From NCBI GenBank assembly GCA_022702125.1, contig JAKOND010000242.1, positions 1-39,672 on the forward strand: a DNA stretch of 39,672 nt. Direction: 5' to 3'. Position 1 is the stretch's first letter. Every line of letters begins with the position of its first letter. Below, one piece after another: positions 9,763 through 18,754 of this stretch. Source of the DNA: Burkholderiaceae bacterium (lineage in GTDB: Bacteria; Pseudomonadota; Gammaproteobacteria; Burkholderiales; Burkholderiaceae_C). The notes below the pieces were generated by a model that ran no database searches, was not told where the DNA came from, and saw only the letters and a list, made by a program, of their open reading frames with translations. The position numbers were made by a program, and so were the translations under genes.

Positions 9763-9768
9763 TAAAAT
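9763..9768 (+). promoter_or_regulatory. -10-like TAAAAT next to the kdsD start
   Basis: GATAAAAT at 9761-9768 is the only AT-rich patch before kdsD and ends 6 bp before its ATG (9775). A transcript initiated from it would begin at or beside the start codon. There is no Shine-Dalgarno sequence and no clear -35. Confidence 0.4.
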
Positions 9769-9774
9769 GCGCGG

Positions 9775-10776
9775 ATGACCCAGAGCGCCCCCTCCGCCCG
9801 ACCCGTCGACCCCGCGCGGGTGCTGCGGATGGCCCACGAGACCTTCGACATCGAGGCGGCCGCGGTCGCCGGGCTCAAGGCCCGCACCGGCGAGTCCTTC
9901 TGCCGCGCGGTGGAGGCGGTGCTGGCGGTGACCGGCCGGGTGGTCGTCACCGGCATGGGCAAGAGCGGCCACGTGGGCCGCAAGATCGCCGCCACGCTGG
10001 CCTCGACCGGCACGCCGGCGCTCTTCGTCCACCCCGGCGAGGCCAGCCACGGCGACCTCGGCATGGTGACGCGGCAGGACCTGGTCGTCGCCATCTCCAA
10101 CAGCGGCGAGAGCGCCGAGCTCACCACCATCCTGCCGGTGCTGCGGCGCCTGGGCGTGCCGCTGGTGGCCATCACCGGCGGCGCGGCGTCCTCGCTCGCG
10201 CGGCACGCGGACATCGTGCTCGACAGCGGCGTGGACCGCGAGGCCTGCCCGCTCAACCTCGCGCCCACGGCCAGCACCACCGCGCAGCTCGCGCTCGGCG
10301 ACGCGCTGGCCGTCGCGCTGCTCGACGCGCGCGGCTTCCGGTCGGAGGACTTCGCGCGCTCGCACCCCGGCGGCGCGCTCGGCCGCCGGCTGCTGACGCA
10401 CGTCGCCGACGTGATGCGCACCGGCGACGCGCTGCCGCGCGTCGCGCCCGCCACCGCCCTGGGCGCCCTGATGCGCGAGATGAGCGCCAAGGCGCTCGGC
10501 GCCGCCGTCGTGGTCGACGGCGAGGACCGCATCCTGGGCATCTTCACCGACGGCGACCTGCGGCGCCTGGTCGAGGACGGCACCGACCTGCGCGCCGTCG
10601 CCGCCGAGCAGGTGATGCACCCCCGGCCGCGCACCCTGGCGGCCGACGCGCTGGCGGTCGACGCGGTCGAGCTGATGGAGCTGCACCGCATCACCGCGGT
10701 GCCGGTGGCCGACGGCGACGGCCGGCTCGTCGGCATGGTCCACATCGGCGACCTGATGCGGGCGAAGGTCATCTGA
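9775..10776 (+). CDS. kdsD: Arabinose-5-phosphate isomerase (KpsF/GutQ family)
   Basis: 333-residue enzyme converting ribulose 5-phosphate to arabinose 5-phosphate, the first step to Kdo in lipopolysaccharide. An N-terminal SIS sugar-isomerase domain (about 35-175) has [19 protein letters not shown] and [12 protein letters not shown], and two CBS domains follow (about 205-333) with [22 protein letters not shown]. Length and order match the family. Its stop overlaps the kdsC start by one base (TGATG), so the genes are coupled, and the order kdsD-kdsC-lptC links Kdo synthesis with LPS export. The upstream sequence suggests a leaderless mRNA. Confidence 0.95.
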   Translation: MTQSAPSARPVDPARVLRMAHETFDIEAAAVAGLKARTGESFCRAVEAVLAVTGRVVVTGMGKSGHVGRKIAATLASTGTPALFVHPGEASHGDLGMVTRQDLVVAISNSGESAELTTILPVLRRLGVPLVAITGGAASSLARHADIVLDSGVDREACPLNLAPTASTTAQLALGDALAVALLDARGFRSEDFARSHPGGALGRRLLTHVADVMRTGDALPRVAPATALGALMREMSAKALGAAVVVDGEDRILGIFTDGDLRRLVEDGTDLRAVAAEQVMHPRPRTLAADALAVDAVELMELHRITAVPVADGDGRLVGMVHIGDLMRAKVI

Positions 10777-11435
10777 TGGCCGCGCAACCGAACCCGACCC
10801 CCCCCGCCACGGATGCCGCCGCCGACGCCGCCGGCACGCCGGTCCTGCCGGTCGTGCCCGCGCCGCACGCGCCGGTGGTGGCGTTCGACCCCGAGCTGCT
10901 GCTGCGCGCGCAGGAGGTCCGGGTGGCCTTCTTCGACGTCGACGGCGTGCTGACCGACGGCGGCATCTATTTCTCGGAATACGCCGAATCCGACCCGCGC
11001 GTCGGCGGCGAGCTGTCCAAGCGCTTCAACACCCTCGACGGCCACGGCCTCAAGCTGCTGCAGCGCGCGGGCATCGAGCCGGTGGTGATCACCGGGCGCG
11101 ACTCGCGGCCCCTGCGCGCGCGGCTGCAGGCGCTGGGCATTTCCCGGGTCTACTACGGCACCGAGCGCAAGCTGCCGGCCGCCGAGGAGACCCTGGCCCG
11201 CCTGGGGCTGCAGTGGCACCAGGCCGCGGCCATGGGCGACGACTGGCCCGACCTGCCGGTCATGCGCCGCGCGGCCTTCAGTTGCGCGCCGCCCGGCGCC
11301 CATGCCGAGGTGCGCGCCGTGGCCCACCACGTGACCGCCGCCACCGCCGGCCACGGCGCCGCGCGCGAGCTGTGCGACCTGCTGCTGGTGGCCGGCGGCC
11401 GCTACCGCGCGCTGCTGCAGGACTACCTGGCGTGA
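10776..11435 (+). CDS. kdsC: 3-deoxy-D-manno-octulosonate-8-phosphate phosphatase (HAD family)
   Basis: 219-residue HAD phosphatase that releases Kdo from Kdo 8-phosphate. Catalytic motif I is [11 protein letters not shown] (two Asp), motif [12 protein letters not shown], and motif [14 protein letters not shown]. The first 40 residues are a Pro/Ala-rich extension before the usual start of the fold ([14 protein letters not shown]), so the true start could be internal, but the ATG at 10776 overlaps the kdsD stop and is favoured. Such tetrameric phosphatases lack a cap domain, in agreement with the short length. Confidence 0.93.
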   Translation: MAAQPNPTPPATDAAADAAGTPVLPVVPAPHAPVVAFDPELLLRAQEVRVAFFDVDGVLTDGGIYFSEYAESDPRVGGELSKRFNTLDGHGLKLLQRAGIEPVVITGRDSRPLRARLQALGISRVYYGTERKLPAAEETLARLGLQWHQAAAMGDDWPDLPVMRRAAFSCAPPGAHAEVRAVAHHVTAATAGHGAARELCDLLLVAGGRYRALLQDYLA

Positions 11436-11508
11436 GCACGATCCGGGACCGCTCCGCGCACGGGCGCCGCGCAACGACGGGCCGTGCCGCCCGTCCGGGG
11501 ACGGCGCG

Positions 11509-12138
11509 ATGAAGCTGCTGCCGCTGCTGCGCCGCGGCTTCGACCGCGCCTCCATCTACCTGCCGATCGCGCTGATGGGCGCGCTCGCGCTCGGCAGCTA
11601 CTGGCTGGTGCGCAACACGCCCGACGCCGCGGGGCCGGCCGCCGCCGCCGTGGCGCCGCGCCACGAACCGGACTATTTCATGCGCGACTTCACGGTCCGG
11701 AACTTCTACCCCGACGGGCGTCTCAAGAGCCAGATCCAGGGCCCGGAAGGCCGGCACTATCCGGACAACGACACCCTGGAGGTGGACCGGCCCCGCATCG
11801 GCGCATTCGGCGAACGCGGGGAGCGCACCACCGCCACGGCCAACCGCGCGCTGAGCAACGGCGACGGCTCGGAGGTGCAATTGCTGGGCAACGCGGTCAT
11901 CGTGCGCGATCCGACCACCTCGGCCTCCGGCCAGCCGGTGCCGCGCATGGAGTTCCGCGGCGAATTCCTGCACGCCTTCCTCGACACCGAGAAGGTCCGC
12001 TCGGACCGGCCCGTCACCCTGATCCGCGGCGCCGACCGCTTCGTCGGCGACAACCTCGACTACGACAACGTCGAGCGCGTGGCCGTGCTGCGCGGCCGGG
12101 TGCGCGGCACGCTGCAGCCCGCCGGGAGCCGGCGATGA
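11509..12138 (+). CDS. lptC: LPS export ABC transporter periplasmic protein LptC
   Basis: 209-residue bitopic protein that takes lipopolysaccharide from the LptBFG transporter and passes it to LptA. A single membrane anchor is near residues 15-34 ([18 protein letters not shown]), followed by a periplasmic beta-jellyroll with typical phrases ([45 protein letters not shown]). It follows kdsC, as in many Burkholderiales. lptA and lptB, often next, are not here; an SDR gene overlaps its stop instead (ATGA 12135-12138). Start chosen at the first ATG before the anchor. Confidence 0.92.
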   Translation: MKLLPLLRRGFDRASIYLPIALMGALALGSYWLVRNTPDAAGPAAAAVAPRHEPDYFMRDFTVRNFYPDGRLKSQIQGPEGRHYPDNDTLEVDRPRIGAFGERGERTTATANRALSNGDGSEVQLLGNAVIVRDPTTSASGQPVPRMEFRGEFLHAFLDTEKVRSDRPVTLIRGADRFVGDNLDYDNVERVAVLRGRVRGTLQPAGSRR

Positions 12139-12986
12139 GCGGCGCCGCCGCCGCGGGCACGCAGTCCCTCCGGGCTCCGCCGTCCCTGGCGCCCCTGCCG
12201 CCGACCGCGCCGCTGGTCTTCATCACCGGCGCCTCCAGCGGCATCGGGCAGGCGCTGGCCGGGCGCTACCGGCGGGCCGGCTTCCGGCTGGCGCTGGCGG
12301 CCCGCCGCACCGACGAGGTGTCCGCCTGGGCGCGGTCGCAGGGCATTCCGGCGGACGACGTGGGCGTCTACGCGGCGGACGTGACCCGGCCCGAGGACAT
12401 CATGGCGGCCGGCGCGCGGTGCATCGCCACCCAGGGCCTGCCCGACGTGGTGGTGGCCAACGCGGGCATCAGCGTCGGCATGGACACCGCGTTCGCCGAG
12501 GACATCGCGGTCATGGCGCGCACCTTCGCCACCAACAACACCGGCATGGCCGCCACCTTCCAGCCCTTCGTCGCGCCGATGGCGCGGCGCGGCAGCGGCA
12601 CGCTGGTGGGCATCGGCAGCGTGGCCGGCATCCGGGGCCTGCCGGGCCACGGCGCCTACTGCGCGAGCAAGGCCGCCGTCATCGCCTACTGCGAGAGCCT
12701 GCGCGGCGAGCTGCGGCCGGCGGGCGTCCGGGTGGTGACCCTCTGCCCCGGCTACATCGACACGCCGCTGACCCGCGAGAACCGCTACGGCATGCCGTTC
12801 CTGATGCAGCCCGAGGATTTCGCCGACCAGGCCTACCGGGCGATCGACCGGGGCGTCCGCTTCCGGGTCATCCCCTGGCCGATGGGCGTGGTGGCGGGGG
12901 TGCTGCGCCTGCTGCCGCGCGCGCTGTTCGACCGGCTGCTGGTGGGCCGGGCGCGCAAGCACCGCCAGGGGCCGCCGGCCGGCTAG
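12135..12986 (+). CDS. SDR-family NAD(P)-dependent oxidoreductase
   Basis: 283-residue classical short-chain dehydrogenase. The cofactor motif TGASSGIG is at about residues 35-42, the NAG motif in VVANAGIS near 111, and the catalytic YxxxK in GAYCASKAAV near 174-178, with Ser in GSVAGIRG. After the fold comes a hydrophobic, Arg-rich C-terminus (WPMGVVAGVLRLLPRALFDRLLVGRARK) that could touch the membrane, as in SDRs that act on lipids. The 4-bp overlap with lptC implies co-expression with the Kdo/LPS genes. Substrate is unknown; a link to lipid or LPS metabolism is inference from context only. Confidence 0.9.
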   Translation: MSGAAAAGTQSLRAPPSLAPLPPTAPLVFITGASSGIGQALAGRYRRAGFRLALAARRTDEVSAWARSQGIPADDVGVYAADVTRPEDIMAAGARCIATQGLPDVVVANAGISVGMDTAFAEDIAVMARTFATNNTGMAATFQPFVAPMARRGSGTLVGIGSVAGIRGLPGHGAYCASKAAVIAYCESLRGELRPAGVRVVTLCPGYIDTPLTRENRYGMPFLMQPEDFADQAYRAIDRGVRFRVIPWPMGVVAGVLRLLPRALFDRLLVGRARKHRQGPPAG

Positions 12987-13051
12987 CGCCGGTGCGGGCG
13001 GGGGCCAGGGGCAGGCCGCCATCCGCGCAGGGGATGCCGTGTCACTGGAGC

Positions 13052-13085
13052 AAAAAGCGCGAAAGGCCCCGCAGGGCCTTTTCGC
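13052..13085 (-). terminator. Terminator of the first RRM gene
   Basis: Read on the minus strand, a GCGAAAAGGCCC/GGGCCTTTCGC stem (one bulge) with a four-base loop is followed by GC and five T residues. It lies 37 bp after the stop of the gene at 13122 and also separates it from the convergent SDR gene. Confidence 0.75.
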
Positions 13086-13121
13086 AGGGTCCGTGCGACC
13101 GGACCGGGAGCGCGTGCTGGA

Positions 13122-13634
13122 TCAGTAGCCGTAACCGCCGCCGTTGCCGCCACCGCCATTGCCGCCGCCACCGTGGCGACCGCCGCCGCCACCGCGGGGA
13201 CCGGTGCCGTAGGGACTGCGGAAACCGCCGTCGCCCGGGCCGCTGCGACCGCCGCCGCCACCGTAGCCGCCCTCGCCGCGGCCCCCGCCGCCGCCATAGC
13301 CGCCACCGCCACCGCTGCCGCCTCCCCCGCCGTAGCCGCCGCCACCACCGCCGCCGCCGTACCCGCCGGTGCGAGGGGGACGCGGTTCCATCGGGCGGGC
13401 CTCGTTGACCACCAGGTCACGGCCGCCGAAGGGCTGGCCGTGCAGGCCCTGGATGGCCTGCTGGGCTTCCTCGTCGCTGCCCATCTCGACGAAACCGAAG
13501 CCCTTCGAGCGTCCGGTTTCGCGGTCCATCATCACCTTGGCACTGGCGACGGTGCCGTATTCCGAGAACGCCTGTTCCAGATCGGCATCGCGCACTGCGT
13601 ACGCCAGATTGCCGACATAGAGTTTCTTGCCCAT
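13122..13634 (-). CDS. RRM-domain RNA-binding protein with Gly-rich tail (copy 1)
   Basis: 170-residue protein. Residues 1-80 form one RNA recognition motif with RNP2 LYVGNL (5-10) and RNP1 KGFGFVEM (44-51). After the linker PMEPRPPR comes a tail of about 80 residues made almost only of Gly with Tyr, Arg and Asn (GYGGGG repeats, a few RGG-like steps). Bacterial RRM proteins of this form are best known in cyanobacteria, where they are cold-induced, and also occur in beta- and gammaproteobacteria. The start MGKKLYVG is chosen because AGGAGGAG precedes it; an upstream extension to 13781 is rejected. It shares 69 of 88 N-terminal residues with copy 2 by hand count. Confidence 0.92.
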   Translation of the reverse strand: MGKKLYVGNLAYAVRDADLEQAFSEYGTVASAKVMMDRETGRSKGFGFVEMGSDEEAQQAIQGLHGQPFGGRDLVVNEARPMEPRPPRTGGYGGGGGGGGYGGGGGSGGGGGYGGGGGRGEGGYGGGGGRSGPGDGGFRSPYGTGPRGGGGGRHGGGGNGGGGNGGGYGY

Positions 13635-13755
13635 GAAAGGGACTCCTCCTAAAACGAACGGGAGAGCGATGGATTCCGGGCGTTCGAACCTTGCAGACAA
13701 CGACGCGAACCTCCTGGATCCTCGCAGCCTGACGCTGCCGCGCAGCAGCGACGAA

Positions 13756-13761
13756 TCATTA
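13756..13761 (-). promoter_or_regulatory. -10-like TAATGA upstream of RRM copy 1
   Basis: On the minus strand GCATAATGA matches the sequence context of the copy-2 promoter (GCATAATGG). No good -35 is seen. A start near 13749 would leave a leader of about 115 nt, similar to copy 2. Confidence 0.4.
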
Positions 13762-13826
13762 TGCGGGAACCCCCGGGGCAAAGGAAACCGCCGGTAAGCT
13801 GCCCCGTGCGCTTTCGGACGGGCATG

Positions 13827-13851
13827 AAAAAAGGGCCCGATGGGCCCTTTT
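13827..13851 (-). terminator. Terminator of RRM copy 2
   Basis: Perfect hairpin AAAAGGGCCC-ATC-GGGCCCTTTT on the minus strand, running into six T residues, 29 bp after the stop at 13880. It separates the two RRM genes into independent transcripts. Confidence 0.88.
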
Positions 13852-13879
13852 GCTTTCTGTCTGTGAGACAGCGCGTCGA

Positions 13880-14332
13880 TCAGTAGCCGCCGCGGCCGCC
13901 GCCGTAGCCGCCGCCGCTGTTGCCGCCACCGCCGTAGCCGCCGCCACCGCCGCTGCGGCCACCGCCGCCGCCGCCGTAGCCGCCTTCGCTGCGGCCGCCG
14001 CCGCCGTAGCCGCCGCCACCGCCGCCATAGCCGCCGCCACCACCGCCGCCGTAGCCGCCACCACCGCTACGGGGGGGACGCGGCTCCATCGGGCGCGCTT
14101 CATTGACCACCAGGCCACGGCCGCCGAACGACTGGCCGTTGACGCCTTCGATCGCGGCTTGCGCTTCGGCATCGCTGCCCATTTCGACAAAGCCGAAACC
14201 CTTGGAGCGGCCGGTGTCGCGCTCCATCATGACCTTGGCGCTGGAGACTTGGCCGTAGGGGCTGAAGGTCTGCTGCAGATCGTCGTCGCGGAAAGAATAG
14301 GGCAGGTTGCCCACGTAAAGTTTGTTGCCCAT
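13880..14332 (-). CDS. RRM-domain RNA-binding protein with Gly-rich tail (copy 2)
   Basis: 150-residue paralogue of the neighbour at 13122. The RRM again carries LYVGNL (5-10) and KGFGFVEM (44-51) and continues through NEARPMEPRPPR into a tail of Gly-rich GYGGGG and RSGGGG repeats ending GRGGY. The tail is likely disordered and prone to self-association, as for similar RGG/YGG tails. The start MGNKLYVG is preceded by CAGGAG; an upstream in-frame extension to 14473 would cover the promoter. Its own promoter (14470-14498) and terminator make it a single-gene unit with a long leader. RNA targets are unknown. Confidence 0.92.
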   Translation of the reverse strand: MGNKLYVGNLPYSFRDDDLQQTFSPYGQVSSAKVMMERDTGRSKGFGFVEMGSDAEAQAAIEGVNGQSFGGRGLVVNEARPMEPRPPRSGGGGYGGGGGGGYGGGGGGYGGGGRSEGGYGGGGGGRSGGGGGYGGGGNSGGGYGGGRGGY

Positions 14333-14469
14333 GGAAGAGGGACTCCTGGAAAAAGACCGAATAGCGATGAGTCCCGGCGACGCAATCAACAAACCTGTGA
14401 CGACTTCAAAGACGCGAAACTGACCTACACCGCAACCTGCACCGTCGTCGAGTGACTCCGGTGCGAAAG

Positions 14470-14498
14470 CCATTATGCGCGAAATTGGCGTTTGTCAA
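14470..14498 (-). promoter_or_regulatory. Sigma-70 promoter of RRM copy 2
   Basis: On the minus strand TTGACA (14498-14493) and TAATGG (14475-14470) are 17 bp apart. The -35 is consensus. The predicted start near 14463 gives a 5' leader of about 130 nt before the ATG at 14332, long for a constitutive gene and similar to cold-shock gene leaders. Confidence 0.7.
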
Positions 14499-14567
14499 TA
14501 CCGGGTCAATGCCAGGGGATACCGGTTCGGCGCGGGCCCGGTCCGGCGTCGCGGGAGGCGATCTCGA

Positions 14568-14573
14568 TATACT
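14568..14573 (+). promoter_or_regulatory. -10 element TATACT for metX
   Basis: TATACT lies 10 bp before the riboswitch, so transcription starting near 14580 would begin right at the aptamer. The -35 region is GC-rich and not obvious. Confidence 0.5.
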
Positions 14574-14582
14574 TTTGCCTCA

Positions 14583-14633
14583 ACGCGCCGATTTGCTCCA
14601 GCTTGCGGGCGCTTCATAAATTCAGCTAAAGAC
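14583..14633 (+). promoter_or_regulatory. SAM-II (SAM-alpha) riboswitch upstream of metX
   Basis: About 51 nt that match the SAM-II aptamer, known from metA/metX leaders, in order and spacing: P1 strand GCGCC (14585-14589), GATTT (14590-14594), TTGC (14603-14606), P1 return GGCGC (14608-14612), ATAAAT (14616-14621), and AGCTAAAG (14624-14631). GATTT and ATAAAT can form the pseudoknot helix. Binding of S-adenosylmethionine would shut off metX. The location, directly after a -10 element and before metX, agrees with that role. Assignment rests on motif recognition by eye. Confidence 0.85.
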
Positions 14634-14658
14634 CGATCCGTCCGACGACCCGCGCGCC

Positions 14659-14695
14659 GCCCGGCTTCGTTTTTTAGCGATGCCGGGCATTTTTT
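14659..14695 (+). terminator. Riboswitch-controlled terminator before metX
   Basis: GCCCGGC (14659-14665) pairs with GCCGGGC (14682-14688), with a further TCG/CGA helix inside, followed by A and six T residues (14690-14695). It ends 4 bases before the metX ATG. CGGGCG at 14606-14611, part of which is the P1 return strand of the aptamer, is complementary to CGCCCG at 14658-14663 and could act as antiterminator. Confidence 0.75.
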
Positions 14696-14699
14696 CGAC

Positions 14700-15926
14700 A
14701 TGTCGTTCATCGCTACGCCGCAATCCATGCATTTCGCCGCACCGCTGCCGCTGCAGAGCGGCGGCACGGTGCGCGACTACACCCTGGCCTACGAGACCTA
14801 CGGGACGCTCGACGCGCGGCGCTCGAACGCGGTGCTGGTCTGCCACGCGCTCAACGCCTCGCACCACGTGGCGGGCGTCTACGCCGACCAGCCCGGCTCC
14901 GAGGGCTGGTGGGACACCATGATCGGCCCGGGCAAGCCGGTGGACACCGACCGCTTTTTCGTCATCGGCATCAACAACCTGGGCTCCTGCTTCGGCTCGA
15001 CCGGGCCGATGGACACCAACCCGGCCACCGGCCGGGCCTGGGGCGCGGACTTCCCCGTGGTGACGGTGGAGGACTGGGTGGACGCGCAGGCCCGGCTGCT
15101 CGACGCGCTGGGCATCGAGACGCTCGCGGCGGTGCTCGGCGGCAGCCTGGGCGGCATGCAGGCGCTGTCCTGGTCGCTGCGCCATCCGGCGCGGGTGCGG
15201 CACGCGGTGGTGGTGGCCAGCGCGCCCAACCTCAATGCCGAGAACATCGCCTTCAACGAGGTGGCGCGGCGCGCCATCGTCACCGACCCGGATTTCCACG
15301 GCGGCCACTTCTACGCGCACGGCACGGTGCCCAAGCGCGGGCTGCGCATCGCGCGCATGATTGGTCACATCACTTACCTGAGCGACGACGTGATGAACGA
15401 GAAGTTCGGCCGCGAGCTGCGCCGCGCCGTCGGCACCGGGGCCGACGGCGCGGCAGGAAGCGGCGCCGGGCCGTCCGCCCCGACGCCCTACCGCTACACC
15501 ACCCAGGACGTCGAATTCCAGATCGAGAGCTACCTGCGCTACCAGGGCGACAAGTTCAGCGAATACTTCGACGCCAACACCTACCTGCTCATCACCCGCG
15601 CGCTCGACTACTTCGACCCCGCCCGCGAGCACGGCGGCAGCCTGACCCGCGCGCTGGCGCGGACCGCCGCGAAATTCCTGCTGGTGAGCTTCACCACCGA
15701 CTGGCGCTTCAGCCCGCTGCGCAGCCGCGAGATCGTGCGCGCGCTGCTCGACAACCAGCGCACGGTGAGCTACGCCGAGATCGATGCGCCGCACGGCCAC
15801 GACGCCTTCCTGCTCGACGACCCGCGCTACCTGGACGTGATGCGCGCCTACTTCGCGGGCATCGCCACCGGCGCCGCCGTCACGGCGACGGCCCCCGCGA
15901 CGCCGGCCCTGGAGGCCCTGCCATGA
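14700..15926 (+). CDS. metX: Homoserine O-acyltransferase
   Basis: 408-residue alpha/beta-hydrolase that acylates homoserine, the entry step of methionine synthesis. The nucleophile Ser is in GGSLGGMQ (about residue 150), Asp in [11 protein letters not shown] and His in APHGHDAFL complete the triad. The protein begins [13 protein letters not shown], supporting the ATG at 14700; an upstream extension to 14475 runs through the riboswitch and is rejected. An Ala/Gly-rich insert ([17 protein letters not shown], about 248-264) is longer than usual. Whether acetyl-CoA or succinyl-CoA is used cannot be read with certainty. Its stop overlaps metW by 4 bp. Control by the upstream SAM-II switch is expected. 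Confidence 0.95.
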   Translation: MSFIATPQSMHFAAPLPLQSGGTVRDYTLAYETYGTLDARRSNAVLVCHALNASHHVAGVYADQPGSEGWWDTMIGPGKPVDTDRFFVIGINNLGSCFGSTGPMDTNPATGRAWGADFPVVTVEDWVDAQARLLDALGIETLAAVLGGSLGGMQALSWSLRHPARVRHAVVVASAPNLNAENIAFNEVARRAIVTDPDFHGGHFYAHGTVPKRGLRIARMIGHITYLSDDVMNEKFGRELRRAVGTGADGAAGSGAGPSAPTPYRYTTQDVEFQIESYLRYQGDKFSEYFDANTYLLITRALDYFDPAREHGGSLTRALARTAAKFLLVSFTTDWRFSPLRSREIVRALLDNQRTVSYAEIDAPHGHDAFLLDDPRYLDVMRAYFAGIATGAAVTATAPATPALEALP

Positions 15927-16507
15927 GCGACCTGGAAACCAAGCGTTCCATCGCCCGGCTGGTGCCGCAGGGCGCGCGGGTGCTCGACCTGGGCTGCGGC
16001 GACGGCGAGATGCTGGCACTGCTGCGCGACGAGCGCGGCTGCACCGGCTACGGCATCGAGATCGACGACGCCAACGTGCTGGCCTGCGTCAAGCGCGGCG
16101 TCAACGTGATCCAGCGCAACCTCGACGAGGGGCTGGACCTGTTCGGGGACGGGGCCTTCGACGTGGTGCTGCAGCTCGACACCCTGCAGCACCTGCGCAA
16201 CGCCGAGACCATGCTGCGCGAGACCGCGCGGGTCGGCCGCATGGGCATCGTCGCCTTCCCCAACTTCGCGCACTGGCCCAACCGCCTGAGCGTGCTGCGC
16301 GGCCGCATGCCGGTGACCCGGCGGCTGCCCTACCAGTGGTACGACACGCCCAACATCCGGGTCGGCACCTTCCGCGACTTCGCGGTGCTGGCGCGCAACA
16401 ACCGCCTGCGCATCCTCGACGCCTTCGGCCTGCAGGACGGCCGCGAGGTGCGCGTGCTGCCCAACGCCCGCGCGGGCACGGCGGTGTTCCGGTTCGAGCG
16501 CAGCTGA
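15923..16507 (+). CDS. metW: Methionine biosynthesis protein MetW
   Basis: 194-residue protein with a class I SAM-dependent methyltransferase fold. Motif I is [15 protein letters not shown] (about residues 20-34), the acidic residue ends beta 2 in GYGIEID, and the family-specific [34 protein letters not shown] is present (in consecutive blocks). MetW is needed with MetX for full homoserine acyltransferase activity in several bacteria and nearly always follows metX. The 4-bp overlap indicates translational coupling. Length is as usual. No methyltransferase substrate is known. Confidence 0.95.
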   Translation: MSDLETKRSIARLVPQGARVLDLGCGDGEMLALLRDERGCTGYGIEIDDANVLACVKRGVNVIQRNLDEGLDLFGDGAFDVVLQLDTLQHLRNAETMLRETARVGRMGIVAFPNFAHWPNRLSVLRGRMPVTRRLPYQWYDTPNIRVGTFRDFAVLARNNRLRILDAFGLQDGREVRVLPNARAGTAVFRFERS

Positions 16508-16525
16508 GCCGTTGCGAGAGCTTCC

Positions 16526-16570
16526 GGGGTCCGGGGATCAGGGATTGGGGATGGGGATGGGGATGGGGGG
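16526..16570 (+). repeat. G-rich tract with GGGGAT hexamer repeat
   Basis: Seven runs of three or more G within 45 bp, starting 19 bp after the metW stop, including three exact GGGGAT units at 16547-16564. The plus strand could fold as a G-quadruplex, and the hexamers could change copy number by slippage. Confidence 0.7.
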
Positions 16571-16581
16571 CATTCGGGGGG

Positions 16582-16681
16582 CCGGAGGGACGGGGCGGGC
16601 GGCTCCGTTCATGTCCCCCGCGACGGACTGCGTCCGTCGCTCCTCCTCGACTTCACTGCGCCGCCCGCCCCGTCCCTCCGG
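16582..16681. repeat. REP-like element copy A with 22-bp flanking inverted repeat
   Basis: Two perfect 22-bp arms (16582-16603 and 16660-16681) enclose a 52-bp core (16609-16660). The core holds a hairpin GCGACGGA-CTGCG-TCCGTCGC (16620-16640) between the blocks TCATGTCCCCCG and GACTTCACTGCG. Copy B repeats the core in the opposite direction. Confidence 0.7.
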
Positions 16682-16789
16682 ACGAGCGCCGCGCCGGTTC
16701 GAAGAGGCGGTGACATGGCGGCGGGACGAATTCCGAGCAGTGCCCACACGAACCCCCAGCGCGTTGCGCCCAGGCGCAGCGCAGGAGCA

Positions 16790-16885
16790 GGGGGGGAGAT
16801 GCTTCCCGCAGCGAAGTCAAGGAGGAGGCGGCGCCCGCAGGGCGACGCCGGGGGACATGAGCGGAGGGAAGCGTCTTGCCCCCTC
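16790..16885. repeat. REP-like element copy B, inverted relative to copy A
   Basis: The minus strand of 16807-16860 matches the core of copy A: TCATGTCCCCCG, a GC-rich hairpin with the same CTGCG loop but different stem bases, then CTCCTCCT and GACTTCGCTGCG. Imperfect inverted flanks (GATGCTTCCC at 16798-16807 and GGGAAGCGTC at 16866-16875) again enclose the core. Confidence 0.65.
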
Positions 16886-17143
16886 CTCCGGCCCTGTGCC
16901 CCGACCACCCGCTCCCCCTCAAGCGCCATCGCCCCCCGGCTCAATAGCCGCCGCGCCATCGGGGACGCGTCCGAAGCATGTGCCATGTCCCGCAGGGTGT
17001 GATGCAATGACCGACCGAGCGCCGCGGCCTCCGCGCCCGGTGCGCGATGCGTGTTCCGACGCCGCATCCCGCACCCCCCGCGCCCCGCCCGCCGCGCGCC
17101 CCCCTTCATTCCTTTCCCGCCATCCGACGCCAGGAGCCCCGCC

Positions 17144-18652
<1,509 letters not shown>

Positions 18653-18677
18653 GGCGCCTCCGGGTCTGCGGACGAAG

Positions 18678-18720
18678 AAAAACCGGGCCGGGTCCGCGAG
18701 GATCCGTTCCCGGTTTTTTT
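18678..18720. terminator. Bidirectional terminator between M20 gene and yidB-like gene
   Basis: AAAAACCGGG (18678-18687) pairs with CCCGGTTTTT, followed by a total of seven T residues (18714-18720). On the minus strand the A-run gives the matching T-run. A separate perfect hairpin, GAGCCAAGGC/GCCTTGGCTC (18728-18750), lies between it and the yidB-like stop. Confidence 0.85.
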
Positions 18721-18754
18721 CATGACTGAGCCAAGGCACTGCCTTGGCTCGCAG

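Larger units (their letters stand above)
16508..17143. other. 636-bp intergenic region with structured repeats
   Basis: No frame here has a plausible protein. It holds a G-rich hexamer repeat (16526-16570), two inverted copies of a hairpin element (16582-16681 and 16790-16885), and between them a further hairpin (16761-16770 with 16773-16782). The last part (16890-17140) is C-rich and featureless except for CAGGAG at 17131-17136, the next gene's ribosome binding site. Confidence 0.6.

Noticed and set aside
13240-14090. CRISPR-like or tandem-repeat array
   Set aside because: The repeats are codon-level repeats of the Gly-rich tails, with no spacers and no cas genes.
13173-14455. Ala/Thr-rich plus-strand frames opposite the RRM genes
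   Set aside because: They arise from reading Gly-codon repeats in reverse; no independent support.
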